Assembly (NCBI GenBank): GCA_003086435.1
Contig: QEFD01000145.1
Span: forward strand, 1-5,268
DNA: 5,268 nucleotides
Direction of reading: 5' to 3'
DNA from: Acidianus hospitalis
GTDB lineage: Archaea; Thermoproteota; Thermoprotei_A; Sulfolobales; Sulfolobaceae
A program made the position numbers and the translations under genes. Under the pieces are notes generated by a model that ran no database searches, was not told the DNA's origin, and saw nothing but the letters and a program-made list of their open reading frames with translations. Of the stretch, positions 1-5,267 are shown in pieces (the stretch's first letter is position 1; each line of letters begins with the position of its first letter).

Positions 1-55
1 TTGGTTCTTCCTATTTAACTGCCTTTTCTATAGCTTCAATTGTAGTAATATTTGC
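1..55 (+). repeat. Left arm of a 55-bp perfect terminal inverted repeat
   Basis: Bases 1-55 are the exact reverse complement of bases 5214-5268. Allowing mismatches at positions 56 and 59, the match runs to position 64 (62 of 64), after which the arms diverge completely. In this copy the repeat lies in the open frame of the permease gene and encodes a believable hydrophobic helix (residues 3-20 of the visible fragment), so this is probably the native copy. Whether the inverted arrangement is biological or comes from library or assembly is not decided by the sequence. Confidence 0.97.
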
Positions 56-635
56 ATCGTATTTCGAAACTGCCGCTGTAGGATTTAGTAATTCTGGGAT
101 ATCTAATTTATTATCTGTAACACAATATCCAGGATTTTACATTTCTCAAGAGTATCTTGGAAGTACATTTTCCACAATTTTCTTTGTATTTACTGTAAAT
201 AGCTTGTTAGGCTCAGCAATAGCCGCATATGTGGCATTATCTAGGTTAACATATTCGTTAACTTCAAGGAAAATGTTAACCTCAATTATCATTGTTGCTA
301 TATTCTTTATTTCATTTAATTTGATAGCTTCAATTACTGGCCAATATTGCTTAGTTTATCAATACACAACAGAAGCTTCTCTAGTTACTTTATTCTCTTC
401 TCATGCTATAGTTTCAGCAGCTTATCCATTATTCGTGAAGAAGTTTTACAAGCTAAATCTACCTAGCGTTTTATTAGGGCTCTCATCTACGGCACTGATG
501 GCCTACGGCCTTTACTCTAATCTAATTCCATATGAATATCCCAATACTCTCATAGGAATAGTTTCATTGATTTCTGGAGTAATTCTTGGAATAGTTAGTA
601 ATATCCTAAAGCCCATCTTATATAGGAAAAACTAA
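3..635 (+). CDS. Amino acid permease of the APC superfamily, C-terminal part (5' end outside the window)
   Basis: The frame is open from the window edge to TAA at 633-635 and gives 210 residues, against roughly 450-550 for a full permease, so about the last half is present. It is a polytopic membrane protein with hydrophobic segments near residues 4-20, 55-80, 92-112, 124-140, 153-172 and 181-200. The stretch at residues 66-88, with NSLLGSAIAAYVALSRLTYS followed by a basic SRK, resembles the APC helix-8 signature (small residues, then SRxxY, then a positively charged loop). The family imports amino acids or polyamines with a cation gradient; the substrate cannot be told from this half. The TTG at 204 is an internal codon and not the start. 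The gene ends 7 bp before the PaREP1-like gene on the same strand. The family call rests on the helix-8 motif and the helix pattern only. Confidence 0.72.
   Translation, partial: GSSYLTAFSIASIVVIFASYFETAAVGFSNSGISNLLSVTQYPGFYISQEYLGSTFSTIFFVFTVNSLLGSAIAAYVALSRLTYSLTSRKMLTSIIIVAIFFISFNLIASITGQYCLVYQYTTEASLVTLFSSHAIVSAAYPLFVKKFYKLNLPSVLLGLSSTALMAYGLYSNLIPYEYPNTLIGIVSLISGVILGIVSNILKPILYRKN
617..626 (+). promoter_or_regulatory. Possible TATA box for the PaREP1-like gene
   Basis: The sequence CTTATATAGG lies at the end of the permease gene, centred about 22 bp before the ATG at 643. No Shine-Dalgarno site precedes that ATG, which would fit a leaderless transcript. The spacing is slightly shorter than the usual 25-27 bp, and the gene could equally be read through from the permease transcript. 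Confidence 0.3.
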
Positions 636-642
636 GAATATT

Positions 643-1074
643 ATGAATGTGAAAGTCGTAGAAGCAATTTCTGAAATAGGTAGAAATCTTTTTCCAAGTG
701 AAACAGTTGATGCACTACAAGGAAAGGTTGATAAAAATGAATTAATAAAGCTTAGATTGGATAACGCAAAATTTTACTTGTCACAGGCTAAGGAAATTAA
801 CTCCCCAGTTATTGTTAGCGAACTTTTACACAAGAGCTTAACAGAAGGCTTTAAGGCTTTAAAGGATTATTTTGGTATTCAGAAGGAGCTTAAGGATTCA
901 ATTCCGATACTTTCTGATATTTTAGGAAATTGGATAGATGAATTTTGGGATTTGTCATTAAAATTACATTATGATGGATATATAATGGAGGTAATTGATA
1001 TGGAGGATCTGAGAGTATATGAAAATAAAGTTAGTGAGTTCATACAGAACTGCGAAATAGTTGTTAGTTATTAG
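643..1074 (+). CDS. PaREP1 family protein (HEPN-like helical protein)
   Basis: This is a 143-residue, mostly helical, soluble protein. Residues 33-75 carry the pattern ELIKLRLDNAKFYLSQAKE, then a helix with LLHKSLTEGFKAL. This is the family's usual layout of an alpha-helical 'xxYLxxAxE' segment followed by 'xxKxxxEAxKAL'. Residues 94-137 match the typical end of PaREP1 proteins: LGNWIDEFWDLSLKLHYDGY, then an acidic helix with V-x-x-F. PaREP1 genes are multicopy in Thermoproteota. They resemble HEPN domains, some of which are toxin RNases or partners of nucleotidyltransferases, but the function of PaREP1 itself is unknown. I see no R-x4-6-H catalytic motif, so nuclease activity is not supported. 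No partner nucleotidyltransferase is next to it. It begins 7 bp after the permease stop, and its TAG overlaps the convergent gene by 4 nt. Confidence 0.72.
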   Translation: MNVKVVEAISEIGRNLFPSETVDALQGKVDKNELIKLRLDNAKFYLSQAKEINSPVIVSELLHKSLTEGFKALKDYFGIQKELKDSIPILSDILGNWIDEFWDLSLKLHYDGYIMEVIDMEDLRVYENKVSEFIQNCEIVVSY

Positions 1075-1493
1075 GAGATTTTTATACTTACATATTTAGA
1101 AATACAGTTTTGCGAAATAGGCTTTAAGGAATAACCGCTTATGAAATATACCACCTTATATAATCCAGGATGAAGCCTAATATATGCGGTAGAATTTTGA
1201 CTAGTTAAAGTTATAACATTTTTACTTAATACTATATTTATACCTTCAGGATAAAATATTACAATAGCATACGCATAACTTATTGTTGAATTGTTAAACT
1301 CTAGTTTAACACATTGCTCGCCAGGGAAGGCCACGTATACGTAATCTGTTCCATTAGTTATGAACGAATAATATGTAGACCTTTGACTATAATTCTGAAT
1401 AGTTATTGAATTAATAACCTTATCTATTGAATATACTGATAGAGAAATAAATATAATTAGAATAATTACAAGTAGACTACTTACCTTTTTCAT
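1071..1493 (-). CDS. Small secreted or membrane-anchored protein, last gene of the surface operon
   Basis: I do not recognise the family. The protein has 140 residues when started at the ATG at 1493. That start is chosen because a GGTGA site sits 5 nt before it; a GTG at 1502 in the same frame lies inside that site and is less likely. Residues 5-22 form one hydrophobic segment (signal peptide or N-terminal anchor), and the rest is beta-rich with no further membrane span, so it should sit outside the cell. It has two cysteines (C61, C130), which could pair, and N-glycosylation sequons at N34, N47, N67/N68 and N100. The start overlaps the 3' end of the regulator gene by 17 nt, so the two are probably translationally coupled. 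Likely roles, by inference only, are a partner or accessory ligand-binding protein of the upstream regulator. Confidence 0.75.
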   Translation of the reverse strand: MKKVSSLLVIILIIFISLSVYSIDKVINSITIQNYSQRSTYYSFITNGTDYVYVAFPGEQCVKLEFNNSTISYAYAIVIFYPEGINIVLSKNVITLTSQNSTAYIRLHPGLYKVVYFISGYSLKPISQNCISKYVSIKIS

Positions 1494-2232
1494 TTTTGTC
1501 ACCTTTTATTTCATATCTAACTTTTCCATTTTCTCTTATTTCATTTATTATTCCGAGGCTAACTAACTTTTTTACTCTTCTATATACTGTAGTCCTTGGT
1601 AAGGAACTTAATTCTGCTATTTTAGTTAAATTATCTGCTCCCGATTTAATCGCCTCAATTATTTTCTTATCTCTCTCATCAATTTCTTGAGTCTGCACTT
1701 CTATCTTACTTCTTCCTTTCATAATTTTATATATTATCATAATACTTCCGACAGTGCTTATTATGCTTAAATAAAGAAACGGATTATAAATAATATTATT
1801 CCTATTTTGTTCATTTATATAATACAGGATTGTAACATTACCAGAATAAAACGTAATAAACATTTTTCCATTAGATATATTAAAAGACAAAGGAGGAGGA
1901 TTAATATACTCAATTTTAGCACAACACGGTAACTCTATTATTATCTTAGAATTAAAAGGTTCTGAAAATTTTATAACACCTTGGGGGCGGTAAATAAAGG
2001 ATATATTTGCAGGCAATCTACTTAAAATTATTCTGCAACTTCCGTTATTCACGTAACTAACATTAATTTCTATATGCGTGACGCATTTAGGTATAAAAAC
2101 TACCTTTGAAGAGCAATCAAGAATTATAACGTTTCCAGGGTATTTGAAGATTATAATATTAGTTGCAGCTAGGGATAATGAAGATAAAATGCCTATTAAT
2201 AGTAGCAGTGAAAATAGTAGTAAAGTCTTCAT
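1477..2232 (-). CDS. Membrane-anchored one-component regulator: extracytoplasmic domain, one membrane span, C-terminal winged helix-turn-helix
   Basis: The protein has 251 residues. Residues 1-22 are a hydrophobic signal peptide. Residues 24-145 form a beta-rich outer domain with five cysteines (C40, C50, C66 and the vicinal pair C103-C104) and N-glycosylation sequons at N57, N63, N76, N118 and N132. Residues 150-170 form a single membrane span followed by basic residues (KMKGRSK-like), which puts the C-terminus inside. Residues 185-244 are a winged helix of the MarR/TrmB/IclR-like type: helix DKKIIEAIKSG, helix LTKIAELSS, recognition helix PRTTVYRRVKKLVSLG, and a wing with NEIRENGKVRYEI. Such proteins would bind DNA while tethered to the membrane and respond to an outside signal. 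The Sulfolobus archaellum regulators ArnR/ArnR1 are also membrane-bound winged-helix proteins, but as I recall their DNA-binding domain is N-terminal, so this is a different arrangement. The gene is third in the minus-strand unit, 7 nt after the 46-residue ORF, and probably regulates that unit. Confidence 0.82.
   Translation of the reverse strand: MKTLLLFSLLLLIGILSSLSLAATNIIIFKYPGNVIILDCSSKVVFIPKCVTHIEINVSYVNNGSCRIILSRLPANISFIYRPQGVIKFSEPFNSKIIIELPCCAKIEYINPPPLSFNISNGKMFITFYSGNVTILYYINEQNRNNIIYNPFLYLSIISTVGSIMIIYKIMKGRSKIEVQTQEIDERDKKIIEAIKSGADNLTKIAELSSLPRTTVYRRVKKLVSLGIINEIRENGKVRYEIKGDKNEKGK
1499..1503 (-). promoter_or_regulatory. Shine-Dalgarno site GGTGA that fixes the start of the small secreted protein
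   Basis: On the minus strand GGTGA is followed by 5 nt and then ATG at 1493. GGTGA matches the anti-Shine-Dalgarno end of crenarchaeal 16S rRNA. The site lies inside the regulator's coding sequence, as expected for a downstream gene in an operon, and it overlaps the alternative GTG at 1502, which argues against that start. Confidence 0.75.
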
Positions 2233-2238
2233 TCCTTT

Positions 2239-2243
2239 ATCAC
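2239..2243 (-). promoter_or_regulatory. Shine-Dalgarno site GTGAT for the regulator gene
   Basis: On the minus strand GTGAT is followed by 6 nt and ATG at 2232. The TGA inside it is the stop codon of the upstream 46-residue ORF, so the ribosome-binding site of the regulator is built into the end of that small gene. This supports translation of both from one messenger. Confidence 0.65.
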
Positions 2244-2380
2244 TTTATTAGTGACAATAATATTAATAATAAAGATAGAAATATAGTAAGCATAATAAAT
2301 AGAAATACTAATGAAATTGAAAGCTCTGAGTAAACCCCCCTAATGTAACCTAAAAAAGCTACAATTATATTTGGAATCAT
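2240..2380 (-). CDS. 46-residue single-span membrane protein
   Basis: I do not recognise a family. The frame runs from ATG at 2380 to TGA at 2240-2242 and fills most of the 172-bp space between the surface protein and the regulator. Residues 1-20 are a short, mildly hydrophobic segment (MIPNIIVAFLGYIRGVYSEL), and residues 22-45 are a strongly hydrophobic helix ending in a lysine. The TAA of the surface gene is in the same frame, 24 nt before this ATG, so a few stop-to-start codons separate them. Evidence for reality is its position inside a same-strand gene series, the overlap of its stop with the next gene's ribosome-binding site, and its clean membrane-helix composition. Against it, I see no Shine-Dalgarno site before its ATG, and AT-rich spacers can code for hydrophobic peptides by chance. 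If real, it may bridge the surface protein and the regulator in the membrane; that is inference. Confidence 0.55.
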   Translation of the reverse strand: MIPNIIVAFLGYIRGVYSELSISLVFLFIMLTIFLSLLLILLSLIK

Positions 2381-2404
2381 AACAAAAAATGGGATAGTGA
2401 ATAT

Positions 2405-4291
2405 TTATTTCTTACCTCTCCTTGCAACAGCTATTGCTACGAGAATTACAATTATTACAGCAATTATTACAATATAAATTACTGGAATTGATAATATATC
2501 ATAACTGGTAATTTGGCTTAATACTGAAGGAGACACATAAATAGTTGATTCATCAACTTGTGCAAGAGGATAGATCGATCCAGTTTGATTCCACACTAAA
2601 ATTATAGAAATCGGGTAATAGCCTGGCGATGCGCCACTACTTATATCTACTATATAAGTAACATTTATCTCCTCTCCAGGTTTTAGATCTCCTATCTCTT
2701 GTTCTGACGCAGTCAATGCTTCAAGAGGATTTGAAGTACTTACGTGTGGGGTTATTACGTTTGATGAGCCTAGAATTACTTTAACGTTACAAGCAGTAGC
2801 GTTACCAACGTTCTTTAAAATAATTGTTATTGGTACTGCTGAGCTTCCAGGATTTATAGTAGGATAAATTATCTTTTCTATTATGATGTTGGCTTTATTA
2901 TATACGGTAATATTGAATGTTTTTTCTATCTCTCCTCCATCATATTTTATTATGAAGGTTAAATTATATTCTCCAGGTTTCGTGGAGTTCGGTACATTTA
3001 TTAGAAAAGTAGCATTTATTGGAACTCCAGGAGGAATTGCTCCTAAGCTAATGTTATTTTGCGATATTACCTCAAATGGTGATTTTAAATATACATAAGC
3101 ATTTTGTGCAATTCCGCTACCGTGATTAAGTATTATTGCTTCTACTCTCACGTCGAAATATCCAGGAAATATTTGAGGTGGAATAGTAATTGCATTTAAT
3201 GAAAGTTGAGGAGCAGATATTAGGACTGGAATATATTCAGTACTAGAAGTGTCGAAATAGTGAATTATAGCTTTTATATAATAGATCCCTGGAGTAGCGT
3301 TAGGGTAAACGCTCGCCGTTATTGTGTTTAGATTGTATTCTCCAGCAGGGACTATTCCTATATAAATTGTATTTTGTGATAAAATTAATGGAAACGATTT
3401 AACTATTTGAATGCTTACGTTGGTTGCAGTTATATCTCCAAGGTTCTTGACTATGAAAGTTAATGGTAATTGAGTACTCCCTGGGGAGGCAGTTATTGGC
3501 GAAGATGTTGTACCCCAAATGGTTGATATAGAAAAGTTTTCATATCCACTTATTATTACTGGTAAGTTAACCATACAACACGATGATATGAAATACTTAA
3601 CCTTTATAGGAACATAAAAAACTCCAGTAGTAGCATTATTAAATATTGATGCATAAACTGTTATAGGAATCTCTTCTCCAACCGGTAAATAGCCTATTTT
3701 AATGTTCTTCTCTAAGAAATCTACAGGATATGTCGATGGAAGGCATAAGCTAACATTAGTTGCTATTACGTTTCCTTGGTTAATTAAAATAATTGTTAGT
3801 GGAACGTCGCTTTCTCCTGCAGTCACTATCATGGGAGATGAAGGAGTACCCCATGTACTCTGTGCAGAAATTTGAACGTACCCTAAAATTGGTACTGTGA
3901 AGCAAACAGTTTTATTCAATTCTGCAGAACTGATCTTTAGCTGAATTTTGTATATTCCATCTCTCGCAGATTGTGCAATATTATAAAGAAATGTAATATT
4001 TATTTCTTGGTTTGTTTGTAATTCTGGAATATTAACTATATTTGTAGAATTATAGTATCCAGAATATACCTCAAATGGATATACTGAGACAGGAGTTATA
4101 TTTACGTTATAAAGAGTTCCTCCAGTATTAACAAGCGTAAATGTGATAGGTACTTCGCTTTCTCCCGGAGCTATTAAGCCTTTTACTTTAGCGTAGCCAG
4201 AGATATTGTAAGAAACTTCTGAATGTCCCATTAACGGAATAAATGAGATTAGTAGTATCATTATAATCATTATAGTAGTGACGTACTTCAT
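2405..4291 (-). CDS. Large cell-surface protein with five Ig-like (COG1361/CARDB-type) repeats and C-terminal membrane anchor
   Basis: The protein has 628 residues. Residues 1-23 are a signal peptide. Five beta-sandwich repeats follow at about 25-137, 138-250, 251-360, 361-464 and 465-587. Each opens with a motif like (A/S/N)PGxSxVPITxxLxNxG, seen at 41, 157, 269, 375 and 480. Each ends with a motif like (L/I)xPGExxNxTxxxxxxxxATPGxY. Residues 599-622 are a membrane helix followed by RRGKK, so almost the whole protein is outside. Eighteen N-X-S/T sequons are spread evenly over the outer part. Repeats 2 and 3 both begin with WGTxSSP. Cysteines are at 130, 183, 238, 239 and 501. COG1361 proteins are annotated as S-layer-related surface proteins in archaea; they bind or organise envelope components and sometimes accompany transporters, none of which is seen here. 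The ATG at 4291 is supported by a TATA box about 26 bp upstream. It is the first gene of the minus-strand unit. Confidence 0.88.
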   Translation of the reverse strand: MKYVTTIMIIMILLISFIPLMGHSEVSYNISGYAKVKGLIAPGESEVPITFTLVNTGGTLYNVNITPVSVYPFEVYSGYYNSTNIVNIPELQTNQEINITFLYNIAQSARDGIYKIQLKISSAELNKTVCFTVPILGYVQISAQSTWGTPSSPMIVTAGESDVPLTIILINQGNVIATNVSLCLPSTYPVDFLEKNIKIGYLPVGEEIPITVYASIFNNATTGVFYVPIKVKYFISSCCMVNLPVIISGYENFSISTIWGTTSSPITASPGSTQLPLTFIVKNLGDITATNVSIQIVKSFPLILSQNTIYIGIVPAGEYNLNTITASVYPNATPGIYYIKAIIHYFDTSSTEYIPVLISAPQLSLNAITIPPQIFPGYFDVRVEAIILNHGSGIAQNAYVYLKSPFEVISQNNISLGAIPPGVPINATFLINVPNSTKPGEYNLTFIIKYDGGEIEKTFNITVYNKANIIIEKIIYPTINPGSSAVPITIILKNVGNATACNVKVILGSSNVITPHVSTSNPLEALTASEQEIGDLKPGEEINVTYIVDISSGASPGYYPISIILVWNQTGSIYPLAQVDESTIYVSPSVLSQITSYDILSIPVIYIVIIAVIIVILVAIAVARRGKK

Positions 4292-4300
4292 ATGATAAAA

Positions 4301-4310
4301 AGATATATCT
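4301..4310. promoter_or_regulatory. 10-bp palindrome, possible operator of the surface operon
   Basis: AGATATATCT is a perfect inverted repeat located 10 to 19 bp before the ATG at 4291. It lies between the TATA box and the expected transcription start. A repressor bound there would block RNA polymerase, and the winged-helix regulator encoded in the operon is the obvious candidate. The site is short and AT-only, so chance in this base composition is a serious alternative. Confidence 0.3.
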
Positions 4311-4313
4311 AAA

Positions 4314-4321
4314 TATATAAA
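4314..4321 (-). promoter_or_regulatory. TATA box of the surface-protein operon
   Basis: On the minus strand TTTATATA is centred about 26 bp before the ATG at 4291, the standard distance for a leaderless archaeal transcript. There is no Shine-Dalgarno site before that ATG, which agrees with a leaderless first gene, while two of the later genes in the unit do have such sites. Confidence 0.65.
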
Positions 4322-4357
4322 ATTAGCCGAAGTAACTAGTATTTATTAACCTATATC

Positions 4358-4365
4358 TATATAAA
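4358..4365 (+). promoter_or_regulatory. TATA box of the OsmC-like gene
   Basis: TATATAAA is centred about 25 bp before the ATG at 4387, fitting a leaderless transcript. It faces away from the TATA box of the surface operon about 44 bp away, so the 95-bp space between the two genes is a compact divergent promoter region and factors bound there could affect both. Confidence 0.6.
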
Positions 4366-4386
4366 TTGAAATAAACATATTATTTA

Positions 4387-4842
4387 ATGAATTTAAGTTC
4401 TAACTCTAGTAAGTTAACGCAAGATAAATTTTTATTTTTAGTTGAAACTTCTGATTATATGGAATTTATTATTAATTTATATGGTAACTCTGAAAATCCC
4501 GTTGTCGAGATTCATGGCAAAAAGTCCTCGATAAATGAACTATATAAAGAAGGTCCACTTTATGTGTTTCTATTATCTATTCCTCATTGTATAATTACAA
4601 TGTTTGAGCACTTAGCCAAAAAGGAGGGTATACAAGTGAAAGTATGTAAAGTAAGGAGTACTTATTACTTGGATGACTCTCTGCTATTATTAGGAAAGTA
4701 TGCAATAAAAAATATAAAAATAGAGATTTATGGTGATTGCAGTAAAGAGGAACTTAACGAGTTAGTAGAGAAAGTTAAACAGAATTGCCCCATATATCTA
4801 AGCCTTAGCGATAAGATTCAACTTTTACCATATGTAGATTAA
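4387..4842 (+). CDS. OsmC/Ohr family protein
   Basis: The protein has 151 residues, close to the usual 135-150. The middle has the OsmC signature: GPLYVFLLSIPHCIITMFEH at 56-75, where the cysteine C68 opens the long central helix, then AKKEGIQVKV. Near the end KQNCPIYLSLSD has the second cysteine, C134, in the usual Cys-Pro-(V/I) setting, preceded by a strand and helix (IEIYGDCSKEELNELVEKV). OsmC proteins use this cysteine pair to reduce organic hydroperoxides or other oxidants, with a dithiol as electron donor; some members have other or unknown roles. Extra cysteines are C87 and C118. I cannot place the catalytic arginine of the N-terminal half with confidence, and residues 1-45 are divergent, so peroxidase activity is likely but not certain. 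It is transcribed divergently from the surface operon and overlaps the convergent MscS-like gene by 4 nt. Confidence 0.8.
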   Translation: MNLSSNSSKLTQDKFLFLVETSDYMEFIINLYGNSENPVVEIHGKKSSINELYKEGPLYVFLLSIPHCIITMFEHLAKKEGIQVKVCKVRSTYYLDDSLLLLGKYAIKNIKIEIYGDCSKEELNELVEKVKQNCPIYLSLSDKIQLLPYVD

Positions 4843-5267
4843 GTTTTGCTTACTTCATTTTTAGTATCCCAATATGCTTTATCAAACGCATTATTAACTA
4901 CACTTAGTAGGGAATTTAACATATTTAAATTATCGAAGTGTAATATTACAGTAAACACGTTAGTTCCGCCAGTCTTGTTTGTAAAATAAATTTCTGGATA
5001 AGGAATTTTTTGTTTACTTAGTTCGTCTTTAATATAATTTTTAGCCTTCTCCATCACTTTATTTGCAGGTACGTCTGCATTAACTGTAATTTGTAAAGGA
5101 TAAACGAGAGAATTTTCTCCTTCTAATTTTGTAAATACAGTATTACCTAGAAATGCTGAATTTGGAACTTTTACAAGGTTTCCATTGATAGTTTTGACCT
5201 CAGTAAATAAGACGCAAATATTACTACAATTGAAGCTATAGAAAAGGCAGTTAAATAGGAAGAACCA
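4839..5267 (-). CDS. MscS-like mechanosensitive channel, C-terminal part (5' end lost at the window edge)
   Basis: The frame is open from the window edge to TAA at 4839-4841 and gives 142 visible residues. Residues 19-45 read VLFTEVKTINGNLVKVPNSA and onward, the hallmark MscS beta-domain pattern T-x-(I/V)-x-T-x-(D/N)-G-x-x-V-x-(I/V)-P-N-S. The rest (50-135) has the beta-alpha-beta layout of the cytoplasmic vestibule. These channels open under membrane tension and release solutes on osmotic downshock. The GTG at 5057 is internal and not the start. The first 17 or so residues (FFLFNCLFYSFNCSN and neighbours) do not resemble an MscS pore helix; they come from the inverted repeat copied from the permease gene. 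Authentic channel sequence therefore probably ends between about 5205 and 5222. Either the gene is broken by a rearrangement or the contig end is chimeric. Confidence 0.75.
   Translation of the reverse strand, partial: WFFLFNCLFYSFNCSNICVLFTEVKTINGNLVKVPNSAFLGNTVFTKLEGENSLVYPLQITVNADVPANKVMEKAKNYIKDELSKQKIPYPEIYFTNKTGGTNVFTVILHFDNLNMLNSLLSVVNNAFDKAYWDTKNEVSKT

Noticed and set aside
1079..1083. T-run after the PaREP1-like gene as a transcription terminator
   Set aside because: Five T in AT-rich DNA is not distinctive, and it lies inside the convergent gene. Archaeal T-run terminators cannot be called from so little.
1043..1120. Imperfect direct repeat (TACAGAACTGCGAAATAG and TACAGTTTTGCGAAATAG, 60 bp apart, 15 of 18 matching) around the convergent junction
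   Set aside because: Each copy is coding, in different strands and with unrelated protein meaning. A match of this length between AT-rich sequences can arise by chance and no further copies were seen.
1496..1690. 64-residue plus-strand ORF
   Set aside because: It lies wholly antisense to the winged-helix coding part of the regulator gene, has a low-complexity Ser/Ile/Leu composition and no promoter. It is a shadow of the real gene.
2334..2339. Run of six C (six G on the coding strand) in the 46-residue ORF, as a possible phase-variation tract
   Set aside because: Six bases is short for slippage. It codes for an ordinary Arg-Gly-Val, and no second frame of interest opens if it shifts.
2883..3098. 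71-residue plus-strand ORF
   Set aside because: It is antisense to repeats 4 and 5 of the surface protein, with no promoter or ribosome-binding site. It is a shadow frame.
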